Origin: an uncultured Selenomonadaceae bacterium
GTDB taxonomy: Bacteria > Bacillota > Negativicutes > Selenomonadales > Selenomonadaceae
Direction: 5' to 3'
DNA: 5,576 nt
Assembly: GCA_905236145.1 (NCBI GenBank)
Contig: CAJOOE010000139.1
Location: 1 to 5,576, forward strand
Each line of letters starts with the position of its first letter. The stretch's first letter is position 1. The translations under genes were made by a program, and so were the position numbers. Shown here in pieces: positions 1 to 5,288 of this stretch. Under the pieces are notes generated by a model. That model was given only the letters and a program-made list of their open reading frames with translations. It did not search any database and was not told the origin of the DNA.

Positions 1-321
1 ATGCAGAGAGTTTATTCCGGAGCGACGGCAAGGGCTGAACTTGAAAAATTACAGGAGAGCGACGCAAATTTTTTGATTTTGGACAATCCCACTTCCTGCC
101 TGGATCTGCCGCGAATCAAATCGCTTGAAACGGCTTTGAAAAATTTTGCCGGCACGATAATTTTTGCGGACGAGGACAGAGCTTTTACCGACGCAATCGC
201 CACGCGAATAATAAACATAACTCCGGACGGGACGGTTGACAGAATTTCCGGATATGAAGAATTTTTGTCCAACGAAACCGTCAAAATGCAGATTGCGGAA
301 AAATACAATGCCGAAATTTAA
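1..321 (+). CDS. ABC-F family ATPase, C-terminal fragment with degenerate second ATP-binding site (5' end outside window)
   Basis: This is the last 106 residues of a protein that resembles the second nucleotide-binding domain of ABC-F ATPases, soluble paired-ATPase proteins that act on the ribosome (translation factors or antibiotic-resistance proteins). Seen: a signature-like YSGAT at residues 5-9, a Walker B strand FLILDNP at 24-30, a D-loop CLD at 33-35, an H-loop region FADEDRAF at 55-62, and a final G-YEEFL segment that fits the end of an ABC-F domain. The family normally has LSGGE, LDEPT and SHDR at these places. Here the catalytic Glu is Asn29, the H-loop His is Glu58, and the signature is altered. 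The first codon happens to be ATG, but it sits just before the signature motif, so it is an internal codon and the gene begins upstream of the window. It converges on the minus-strand gene with 14 bases between stop codons and no obvious terminator. Alternatives are a functional ABC-F with one inactive site, or a decaying gene. Confidence 0.8.
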   Translation: MQRVYSGATARAELEKLQESDANFLILDNPTSCLDLPRIKSLETALKNFAGTIIFADEDRAFTDAIATRIINITPDGTVDRISGYEEFLSNETVKMQIAEKYNAEI

Positions 322-335
322 CCTGATCCGAAGTT

Positions 336-716
336 TCAATTCCTGCCGGCGTTTTCATACAGAATATAATTTACCGTCGCATTCATTTCGGAATTTCGGG
401 AATATGCACGCGGAGCGCGCGGCTGATTGTTTGATTCTCTGACGGTTCGCGTGTCGTATGACATAATTTTTGAAGAATTTATTATATAAGTTTTCGACTC
501 GTGATTTATGGTCACATCGTAAACATACATATCATTTCTGTCGGCTTTTATCACGGCAAGCCGGACACTTAAAACAATCGGACTTTCGATCTTCAAAGTT
601 TCCGCGTCGTAATAATATCCGGTCGCGTCCCTCGCGTCCACGAATATCAAATTTTCGGCAGAACAGTTCCCGCTCAAAAAAAACATAAACGACAACATAA
701 AAAGTATTTTCTTCAT
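336..716 (-). CDS. Small exported protein, adhesin E-like domain
   Basis: The product is a 126-residue protein with a clear signal peptide: MKK, a hydrophobic core through about residue 15 (LFMLSFMFFLSG), then a CSAEN region. Cleavage after CSA near residue 20 is likely. An Sec/lipoprotein reading is less likely because no clean lipobox is seen. The mature part begins with a strand like FVDARDATGYYYDAETL, then SVRLAVIKA and a Y-x-V-T-I-N-HESKTY pattern. This order (aromatic strand, YYYDA, later KTY) resembles the surface-adhesin protein E-like domain found in many small secreted proteins of Negativicutes; that assignment is by eye. Start choice: ATG at 716 is preceded on the minus strand by GAGGAGAG at good spacing (complement of about 722-729). 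It is transcribed divergently from the SCIFF gene and converges on the ABC-F gene. Function is unknown; a cell-envelope location is inferred. Confidence 0.75.
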   Translation of the reverse strand: MKKILFMLSFMFFLSGNCSAENLIFVDARDATGYYYDAETLKIESPIVLSVRLAVIKADRNDMYVYDVTINHESKTYIINSSKIMSYDTRTVRESNNQPRAPRAYSRNSEMNATVNYILYENAGRN

Positions 717-828
717 TAAAATCTCTCCTCAAAAAACATCTGATAATCCGAGTGTAATTTCTTCCGACATCGCAATTCCCCTGCAAAAAATTGTTTGGTT
801 TCGTTTTCTCTCAAATTCTTGCAGGAAA

Positions 829-848
829 ATTTCTGCGGCGGCAGAAAT
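829..848 (+). promoter_or_regulatory. Perfect 8-bp inverted repeat in the SCIFF upstream region
   Basis: ATTTCTGC, a GGCG loop, then GCAGAAAT form a perfect 8-bp stem, ending 44 bases before the SCIFF start codon. A separate pair, CCTGCAA (780-786) and TTGCAGG (819-825), lies just upstream, so GCAG/CTGC elements occur repeatedly and could form alternative pairings. No T-run follows on the plus strand, so this is not a forward terminator. It could be an operator or an RNA leader element. No convincing sigma-A promoter could be assigned around it: TTGCAG at 819-824 is a possible -35, but the matching -10 is poor. Confidence 0.4.
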
Positions 849-876
849 AAAACCGAAATTTGATTTCATCACGCAA

Positions 877-884
877 AGAGGAGG
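877..884 (+). promoter_or_regulatory. Strong ribosome binding site of the SCIFF gene
   Basis: AGAGGAGG lies 8 bases before ATG 893. This near-perfect Shine-Dalgarno supports the reality of a gene too short for most ORF cut-offs and indicates high translation. Confidence 0.85.
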
Positions 885-892
885 AAATTTTT

Positions 893-1039
893 ATGAAACA
901 CATCAAAACAGTCAACAAACCGACTTTGCAAAAAAGTTTGAAAACGGGCGGTTGCGGCGAATGTCAAGCGTCCTGCCAATCGGCTTGCAAGACAAGCTGC
1001 ACGGTTGGCAATCAGGTTTGCGAACGTCAAAAGAAGTAA
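893..1039 (+). CDS. scfA: SCIFF (six-cysteine) ranthipeptide precursor
   Basis: This 48-residue peptide belongs to the SCIFF family (six cysteines in forty-five residues), a RiPP precursor widespread in Clostridia. Seen: an N-terminal leader MKHIKTVNKPTLQKSLKTGG, then a core with cysteines at residues 21, 24, 28, 32, 36 and 43, containing the family-typical stretches CGECQ, SCQSACKTSC and TVGNQ-C. It ends in a short charged tail. From family knowledge, a radical SAM maturase with a SPASM-type domain installs Cys-to-Thr gamma-thioether bonds. For the studied homologue I recall a link between Cys32 and Thr37, and both residues are present here at the same positions. The biological role of mature SCIFF is not settled. 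The start is fixed by the strong Shine-Dalgarno at 877-884. No maturase, protease or transporter gene is adjacent: the neighbours are a divergent exported protein and, beyond a terminator, maf. The full cysteine set argues that it is intact. Confidence 0.93.
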   Translation: MKHIKTVNKPTLQKSLKTGGCGECQASCQSACKTSCTVGNQVCERQKK

Positions 1040-1068
1040 GCGGTAACGCAAAAATAACCGAAAAGAAG

Positions 1069-1107
1069 TCGGAGCCGTTGAAAAATTGCGGTTGCCGATT
1101 TTTTTTT
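1069..1107 (+). terminator. Intrinsic terminator between SCIFF gene and maf
   Basis: The stem pairs TCGGAGCCG (1069-1077) with CGGTTGCCGA (1089-1098), giving nine pairs with one bulged G and one G-T wobble around an 11-base loop. Nine T residues follow at 1099-1107. It begins 30 bases after the SCIFF stop. The maf Shine-Dalgarno starts only 17 bases after the T-run, so maf has no room for its own promoter downstream of it; read-through from the SCIFF transcript or a promoter inside or before the hairpin is implied. Confidence 0.8.
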
Positions 1108-1123
1108 GTCGAAGGCAGAATTT

Positions 1124-1130
1124 GAGGAGG
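1124..1130 (+). promoter_or_regulatory. Ribosome binding site that sets the maf start
   Basis: GAGGAGG is followed after 11 bases by ATG 1142. This selects the ATG whose product begins MIILASGSPRR, the standard Maf N-terminus, over the in-frame TTG at 1106 inside the terminator T-run. Confidence 0.8.
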
Positions 1131-1141
1131 AATTTTTTTCA

Positions 1142-1696
1142 ATGATAATTTTGGCATCCGGGTCGCCGCGTCGAAAAGAACTTTTGCACAAACTTTTCGA
1201 CGACTTCAAAATCGAATCGAGCGACGCGGAAGAATTTCAAGACGCGGCGGAGCCGAAAAAATTGGCTGTCGAAAATGCAAAGTTGAAAGCGAAATCCGTT
1301 GCAAAAAAATATCCGTCGGACGTTGTAATCGGAGCGGATACGATTGTCGTATCAAACGGGAAAATTTTCGGAAAACCCGCGGACGGTTGCGGGGCTTGCG
1401 AAATGCTCCGGACTCTCTCCGGAAAAAAGCACGAAGTCATAACGGGAATTGCGGTTGTCACGGGGGAAAAAATTTTTACCGACTTTGATGTCACGGAAGT
1501 TTTTTTCGGAGAAATGACCGACGAAGAAATTATTGAATATGTTTCGACCGGCGAACCTTTGGATAAATCCGGCTCTTACGCTTTGCAGGGCGGCGCGACA
1601 AAATTTATCGAAAAAATTAACGGCGATTGGTCGAATGTCGTGGGACTTCCTGTTTACCGGCTGAGAAAACTTTTGAAGGCGGCGGGCGTATGCTGA
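1142..1696 (+). CDS. maf: Maf/YhdE-type nucleoside triphosphate pyrophosphatase
   Basis: This cytoplasmic house-cleaning enzyme of 184 residues is typical of the family in length. Maf proteins hydrolyse non-canonical or excess nucleoside triphosphates (the dTTP/UTP type for this group) to the monophosphate and pyrophosphate, and are linked to septum formation and cell division. Seen: the N-terminal substrate loop LASGSPRRKELL at 4-15, E44-N45-A46-K47 in the first helix, the IGADTIVV motif with the likely catalytic Asp66, GKP at 77-79, LSGKKHEVITGIAVV, and the C-terminal DKSGSYALQGG and GDWSNVVGLPV motifs. All the key blocks are present, so it should be active. The exact nucleotide preference cannot be read with certainty. 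Its stop codon overlaps the azlC start by 7 bases, so the two are translationally coupled. In many Firmicutes maf sits near radC or mreB; here it heads an amino acid exporter operon instead. Confidence 0.93.
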   Translation: MIILASGSPRRKELLHKLFDDFKIESSDAEEFQDAAEPKKLAVENAKLKAKSVAKKYPSDVVIGADTIVVSNGKIFGKPADGCGACEMLRTLSGKKHEVITGIAVVTGEKIFTDFDVTEVFFGEMTDEEIIEYVSTGEPLDKSGSYALQGGATKFIEKINGDWSNVVGLPVYRLRKLLKAAGVC

Positions 1697-2403
1697 TTTC
1701 AAACAGGCAGGCTCTTGTCGACGGTTTTCGCGACGGCATACCGATAGGCTTGGTATATTTTGTCGTGTCGTTTACTCTGGGAATAACCGCGAAACACGCC
1801 GGACTTAATCCGTTTCAAGGATTTTTGACAAGTTTTTTCAACAACGCCTCCGCCGGAGAATATGCCGGATTTATCGTTATTGCCGCAGATGCGTCTTATT
1901 GGGAAATTGCTTTGATAACTTTGGTGGCAAATGCCCGGTATATGCTGATGAGTACGGTTTTGAGTCAAAAATTTTCTCCGGACACGCCTTTTTACCACAG
2001 AATTTTTGTCGGCTTTGACGTGACGGACGAAATTTTCGGAATATCGGTTGCCCGCGAAGGAAAGTTAAATCCTTTTTACAATTACGGTGCGATGTTGACC
2101 GCTCTGCCCGGCTGGTCTGTCGGTACGGCTCTGGGAATTTTCGCCGGAAATATTTTGCCGCCGTCCGCAGTGAGTGCTTTGGGCGTGGCTCTGTACGGAA
2201 TGTTTCTTGCAATAATAATTCCTCCGGCGAAAAAAGACAAAATTATCGGTGCGGCGGTCGCGGTGAGTTTTGCGGCAAGTTTCGCGGCCGAGAAATTTTT
2301 CCCGCTCATTTCTGCCGGAACGCGGACGATAATTTTAACGATTTTGATTGCCGGAATTGTCGCGATAATTTACCCGGTCAAGGAGAATGAAAATGCAACA
2401 TGA
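1690..2403 (+). CDS. azlC: AzlC-family branched-chain amino acid exporter, large subunit
   Basis: This 237-residue integral membrane protein is the large subunit of a two-component exporter (AzlCD in Bacillus, YgaZH and BrnFE elsewhere) that expels branched-chain amino acids and analogues such as 4-azaleucine. Seen: the family opening DGFRDGIPIGLVYFVVSFTLG near residues 11-31, NNASAGEYAG near 47-56, NARYMLMS near 80-87, VTDEIFGISV near 110-119, GWSVGTALGI near 137-146, LYGMFLAIIIPPAKK near 168-182, and a final hydrophobic helix before KENENAT. Several further hydrophobic segments fit the family topology. The start is ATG 1690, inside the maf stop region, because the family N-terminus begins just after it; the longer in-frame extension from 1627 is maf sequence in another frame. 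Its 3' end overlaps azlD by 11 bases. Substrate identity (leucine, valine, isoleucine or methionine) is inferred only from the family. Confidence 0.93.
   Translation: MLISNRQALVDGFRDGIPIGLVYFVVSFTLGITAKHAGLNPFQGFLTSFFNNASAGEYAGFIVIAADASYWEIALITLVANARYMLMSTVLSQKFSPDTPFYHRIFVGFDVTDEIFGISVAREGKLNPFYNYGAMLTALPGWSVGTALGIFAGNILPPSAVSALGVALYGMFLAIIIPPAKKDKIIGAAVAVSFAASFAAEKFFPLISAGTRTIILTILIAGIVAIIYPVKENENAT
2381..2385 (+). promoter_or_regulatory. Ribosome binding site that sets the azlD start
   Basis: AGGAG within the end of azlC is 7 bases from ATG 2393 but only 1 base from ATG 2387. The spacing favours 2393 as the azlD start. Confidence 0.65.
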
Positions 2404-2698
2404 TATTTACATTTATATTTTGGTAATGAGTGCGGTGACTTTGGCAATAAGAATTTTACCTCTCACACTTATTCGCGGAGAAATAAAAAATGTAAAATTG
2501 AAATCTTTCCTTTACTATGTGCCTTACGTCACTCTGGCGGTTATGACTTTTCCGGCAATTTTACACGCGACGCAATCTCAAATTTCCGGAGCGGCGGCAC
2601 TTTTCGCGGGAACGGCGGCGGCATTTTTCGGGGCGAGTTTGTTTAAAGTTTCTTTGACTTGCTGTGCGGTCGTTTTTATTGTCGAACTGTTCATTTGA
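2393..2698 (+). CDS. azlD: AzlD-family branched-chain amino acid exporter, small subunit
   Basis: This 101-residue, very hydrophobic protein partners AzlC in the inner membrane; neither subunit is thought to work alone. Seen: an opening helix YIYILVMSAVTLAIRILPL, the family-typical RILPLTLIRGEI, SFLYYVPYVTLAVMTFPAIL in the middle, an Ala/Gly-rich helix (SGAAALFAGTAAAFFGASLF), and a closing helix CCAVVFIVELF. Length and motif order match AzlD. It overlaps azlC by 11 bases, which suggests coupled translation in a fixed ratio. ATG 2387, two codons upstream, is possible but has poor Shine-Dalgarno spacing. It is the last gene of the maf-azlCD group; directly downstream is an IS605 remnant rather than a clear terminator, so read-through toward aroE is possible. 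Confidence 0.92.
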   Translation: MQHDIYIYILVMSAVTLAIRILPLTLIRGEIKNVKLKSFLYYVPYVTLAVMTFPAILHATQSQISGAAALFAGTAAAFFGASLFKVSLTCCAVVFIVELFI

Positions 2699-2733
2699 CC
2701 GGAGCCGGATTGACAAGTCACATCTGTTCTGAT

Positions 2734-2895
2734 AAACTCACCTTGTTGCAAAAAGTGTCGCGGGTTCGGCACGGCAACTTATATGTACCGCCGGTGGGGC
2801 GGGAACTTACGCCTGTGTAGACTGTGTAAGACGCAATACCTGCTGTTGTGCTTGCGGTCGCTGAAGCAGGAAGCTCCGACCTCTTCGGGTCGTGA
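2734..2895 (+). pseudogene. tnpB C-terminal fragment with in-frame stops
   Basis: Reading from 2734 gives KLTLLQKVSRVRHGNLYVPP, then VGRELTPV, a TAG at 2818, TV, a TAA at 2827, and DAIPAVV-LAVAEAGSSDLFGS before TGA at 2893. The (E/R)E(L/F)TPVE-like motif and the EAGSS-type ending are typical of the C-termini of TnpB, the RNA-guided nuclease of IS605 elements. Both internal stops can be explained by single base changes from sense codons such as GAG and AAA. No start codon, RuvC-like nuclease motifs or zinc ribbon survive, so no protein activity is expected. Conservation of the DNA here may instead reflect the overlapping RNA. Confidence 0.6.
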
Positions 2896-2904
2896 GTACT
2901 TCAC
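2786..2904 (+). ncRNA. Omega-RNA-like structured segment (right-end guide RNA scaffold relic)
   Basis: In IS605 elements the tnpB 3' end and right end are also transcribed as the omega-RNA that guides TnpB, with the guide taken from host DNA just past the right end. Seen here: a hairpin CCGCC-GGTGG-GGCGG at 2788-2802, a second hairpin CGACCT-CTTC-GGGTCG at 2877-2892 (six pairs, one G-T wobble), and the terminal TTCAC at 2900-2904. The guide position would begin at 2905 (CGGTATAGTTACGGCG), which is the aroE leader. Whether it is transcribed on its own is not visible, and the 5' end is a guess. Confidence 0.45.
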
Positions 2905-2955
2905 CGGTATAGTTACGGCGAAAAAAGTTTTTGAATTTTTTTGGAGGACTGAAAA

Positions 2956-3810
2956 ATGCATGCCAACGACATTAAAAATTTCGGAATACTCGGTTGGCCG
3001 GTCGGTCATTCGCTTTCGCCGCACATGTTCAGAGCGGCTTTTGACGCGGCGGGATTGACGAATTACAATTACATTCCGATCCCCGTGCAGGCGGGACGAC
3101 TGATGCTTGCGGTTGACGGCTTGAAGTGGCTTGATTTTCGCGGCTGTAACGTAACCATTCCTCATAAAACTTCGGTAATGAAATTTTTGGACGCGATTGA
3201 CGCGGACGCAATCATTGTCGGCGCAGTCAATACGGTTGTCAACGACGGAGGAATTTTGACCGGATACAATACCGACGTTACCGGATTTATTTCCGCACTG
3301 ACTGAGGCGAATTTTATGCCGGAAGATTGTCACGCGGTTATTTTGGGAGCCGGCGGAGCCGCCCGTGCGGTCTTGTGGGGACTTTGCAAGAGAAAAGCGG
3401 AATATGTCACGGTTGCCGCGAGAAACGGCGAAAAAGCCGCCGCACTTGCCCACGACTTTGCAAACTATGCCGGCGTTGAGGGTATCGACTGGACGACGGA
3501 GGAATTTAAGGAAGCTCTGCAAACGGCTGATATTTTGATAAACACCACGCCGCTGGGAATGACTCCGAATGTTGACGCGATGCCGCCGGTTGACATAAGT
3601 CTTTTGCCGGAAGGGGCATTGGTCTACGATATAATTTACACGCCGGCGAAAACGAAACTTTTGCAAAAAGCGGAAGAACTCGGCTATCCGACTTTAAACG
3701 GAATGTCAATGCTCCTGTTGCAGGGAAAAGAATCTTACAGACTTTACACCGGCGAACTTCCCGACGAAGAAGTAATGCTCAAGGCGTTAAAAGAGGGATT
3801 GGGACTTTAA
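2956..3810 (+). CDS. aroE: Shikimate dehydrogenase
   Basis: This enzyme reduces 3-dehydroshikimate to shikimate with NADPH in the cytoplasm, the fourth step of the shikimate pathway to aromatic amino acids and folate. Length is 284 residues, normal for AroE. Seen: a substrate-binding N-domain with GHSLSPHMF at 17-25 (Ser19 and Ser21 contact shikimate), NVTIPHK at 65-71 with the catalytic Lys71, GAVNT at 89-93 and YNTDVTGF at 104-111 with Asp107, the partner of Lys71. Then comes a Rossmann cofactor domain with GAGGAAR at 131-137, AARNGEK at 154-160, NTTPLGM at 196-202, YDIIYTPAKT at 224-233 and LLQGKESY near 254-261, with Gln256 as the usual substrate-binding Gln. All active-site residues are present. 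The start is ATG 2956 with GGAGG 9 bases upstream. The gene follows the IS605 relic, and the glycosyltransferase gene begins 3 bases after its stop. Confidence 0.95.
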   Translation: MHANDIKNFGILGWPVGHSLSPHMFRAAFDAAGLTNYNYIPIPVQAGRLMLAVDGLKWLDFRGCNVTIPHKTSVMKFLDAIDADAIIVGAVNTVVNDGGILTGYNTDVTGFISALTEANFMPEDCHAVILGAGGAARAVLWGLCKRKAEYVTVAARNGEKAAALAHDFANYAGVEGIDWTTEEFKEALQTADILINTTPLGMTPNVDAMPPVDISLLPEGALVYDIIYTPAKTKLLQKAEELGYPTLNGMSMLLLQGKESYRLYTGELPDEEVMLKALKEGLGL

Positions 3811-3813
3811 AAA

Positions 3814-5229
3814 ATGACGGAAGTGTTCGATAACGCGAAAAATTTTTTGTCACAAGGTCGCCCTGCCGACGCATTGGAAATTTTGAAAAATTATCTGCCG
3901 CTCGCCGCAGAAAATGAAGTGTGGAAAGTTCACGAATTTATCGGAGCGGCTTTTCACGATCTTTGCAATGCGGAAGGAGCGACTCAAGCATATTTCAACG
4001 CCGCGATAAACGATAAAATTTTGAGAAGTCAGCGGGAACATTTTTCAAATTATCTTTTCGCCCTGCACTATTTGCCTGAGGTCACCGGCGAAATTTTGAA
4101 CAATGACACGCAGGTTTATTCCGGACTTTACCGGGACGCGGAAATTTTGCCGCCGCCGGATTTTGAAACCGGCAAAAAAATTCACGTCGCATTTATTGCC
4201 CCGCACTTTTGCGATTCTTCCTCCGCAAGATTTTACGAACATTTTTTGACGGACTTCGACCGCGAAAAATTTAAAGTGACGGCGTGGAGTTTGTCGAAGA
4301 ACGAGGACAATTTTACAAAGAAAATCCGCCGAAACGCCGACGGATTTTTTGAGGTTGAGGAGTCAAGTTTTGAGGAAGTCGCTTTAAAAATTCGCGGGGA
4401 AAAGGCGGATATTTTGATTGATTCGGGCGGTCACACGGAAGGCGGTACAACTTTACAAATTGCGGCGTATCGTCCGGCGAAAATTCAAATTTCCGGTATC
4501 GGCTGGTTTGATACGGTCGGCTGTCCGGGAATTGATTTTTATTTGTCCGACGATTTTTTGAGCGAATACGCCGAAGATTATTTTTGCGAAAAAATTTTGC
4601 CGGTCGAAAAACTTTTTTCCTTCAATCCGTCGCCGAAAATGATTCAAGCAAAAAAAATTTTGCGTCGTCTGCCGCATGAAAATTTTGTCTTGGGCTGTTT
4701 AAATAATTTTATGAAGGTTACGGACGAATATTTAAACTGCGTAAAAATAATTTTGGAAAGTGTGCCGGATGCGAAAATTATTTTCCGGGACACCACGCCT
4801 TTGGAAAGTCGCCGACAAAGTTTTTCGGAGCGGGTGAAGAAATTCGGTCTGCCGGAAAGTCAAATTGAAATTCGTCGCGGCGAAAATAATTTTTTTGCGG
4901 ACTATGAAGAAATTGATTTGATCGCGGACACTTTTCCCTATCCCGGCGGAATGATGACCGCACTGGCTCTGTATATGAATGTCCCGGTCATAAATCTTTG
5001 CGGGAAATTGCACTCGGAGCGGCTCGGAGCGGAGATGTCGAAAATTGCCGGGCTTGAAGAATTGATTTTCGACAACCCGGAAGATTACACAAAAAAAGCC
5101 GTCGAACTTGCCTTTGACAAGTCCCGGCTTGAAAATCTGCGGAAAAAGATTCGCCCGGAAAATTTGACTGATACCGGCGAGAGCGTAAAAAATTTTTACA
5201 ACGCACTCGGTAAATTATTTGAGATTTAA
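3814..5229 (+). CDS. GT41/SPINDLY-like O-GlcNAc transferase-type glycosyltransferase with short TPR-like N-terminus
   Basis: The product is 471 residues. About 1-90 are helical and TPR-like (A-LEIL, AAFHDL, A-AYFNAAI spacing). From about 123 onward it matches the catalytic fold of the O-GlcNAc transferase (GT41) family, which moves sugar from a UDP-sugar to protein Ser/Thr. Seen: KIHVAFIAPHF at 122-132, DILIDSGGHTEGG at 199-211, AAYRPAKIQISGIGW at 217-231, LNNFMKVTDEYL at 296-307, DLIADTFPYPGG at 368-379, and SERLGAEMSKIAGLEELI at 401-418. Compared by eye with canonical members, several active-site positions differ: the NHP His region reads CDSSSA, and the HTT...D block reads GGMMTALAL. It may therefore be a divergent subfamily with a different donor or acceptor. 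It is probably cytoplasmic, as no signal peptide is seen. Translation is likely coupled to aroE (3-base gap, weak Shine-Dalgarno). The acceptor is unknown; surface or secreted proteins are plausible but not shown here. Confidence 0.8.
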   Translation: MTEVFDNAKNFLSQGRPADALEILKNYLPLAAENEVWKVHEFIGAAFHDLCNAEGATQAYFNAAINDKILRSQREHFSNYLFALHYLPEVTGEILNNDTQVYSGLYRDAEILPPPDFETGKKIHVAFIAPHFCDSSSARFYEHFLTDFDREKFKVTAWSLSKNEDNFTKKIRRNADGFFEVEESSFEEVALKIRGEKADILIDSGGHTEGGTTLQIAAYRPAKIQISGIGWFDTVGCPGIDFYLSDDFLSEYAEDYFCEKILPVEKLFSFNPSPKMIQAKKILRRLPHENFVLGCLNNFMKVTDEYLNCVKIILESVPDAKIIFRDTTPLESRRQSFSERVKKFGLPESQIEIRRGENNFFADYEEIDLIADTFPYPGGMMTALALYMNVPVINLCGKLHSERLGAEMSKIAGLEELIFDNPEDYTKKAVELAFDKSRLENLRKKIRPENLTDTGESVKNFYNALGKLFEI

Positions 5230-5288
5230 TTTTTTGACGGTTTTTTCGTCCCGCTTGACAAATCGTAACGCATAAATTTTCCTTGCCT

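Larger units (their letters stand above)
2731..2904 (+). mobile_element. IS200/IS605-family remnant (tnpB 3' end plus right end)
   Basis: This is a relic of the right side of an IS200/IS605-type transposon. Frame-1 translation gives a decayed TnpB C-terminus (RVRHGNLYVPP, VGRELTPV, then stops, then VAEAGSSDLFGS). The DNA segment TGAAGCAGGAAGCTCC at 2861-2876, followed by a hairpin (2877-2892) and TGAGTACTTCAC ending at 2904, matches the general pattern at the right ends of these elements, where the omega-RNA scaffold lies. The right boundary near 2904 is inferred from the TTCAC-type end. The left boundary is uncertain: recognisable TnpB-like sequence starts about 2734, and the 30 bases after azlD could belong to either side. 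No transposase (tnpA) and no main part of tnpB are present, so it cannot move by itself. Confidence 0.7.

Noticed and set aside
311..345. Bidirectional terminator between the converging ABC-F and exported-protein genes
   Set aside because: Only 14 bases separate the stop codons and no GC-rich stem with a T-run could be found.
783..827. Sigma-A promoter for the SCIFF gene (TTGTTT at 791 with a downstream -10)
   Set aside because: The best -10 candidates match about half the consensus, which is no better than chance in this AT-rich stretch.
1106..1141. Upstream TTG start extending maf by 12 residues
   Set aside because: The TTG lies in the terminator T-run without a Shine-Dalgarno, and the family N-terminus starts at ATG 1142 after GAGGAGG.
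2699..2955. T-box or amino acid riboswitch in front of aroE
   Set aside because: No T-box-like TGGNACCGCG sequence or terminator precedes aroE, and the sequence is better explained by the IS605 tnpB tail and right end.
2783..3058. Plus-strand open frame of 91 codons spanning the IS605 relic and aroE start
   Set aside because: It runs from the structured relic into aroE in a different frame, has no Shine-Dalgarno, and its LKQEAP segment is an off-frame reading of the conserved right-end DNA.
2779..3666. Long minus-strand open frame (295 codons) opposite aroE
   Set aside because: It lies antisense to a fully conserved aroE, its product is Arg/Ser/Asn-rich with no family-like motif, and its existence follows from the codon pattern of aroE.
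5236..5250. Possible terminator after the glycosyltransferase gene (GACG...CGTC)
   Set aside because: The stem has only four pairs, the loop is the T-run, and no T-tract follows on either strand.
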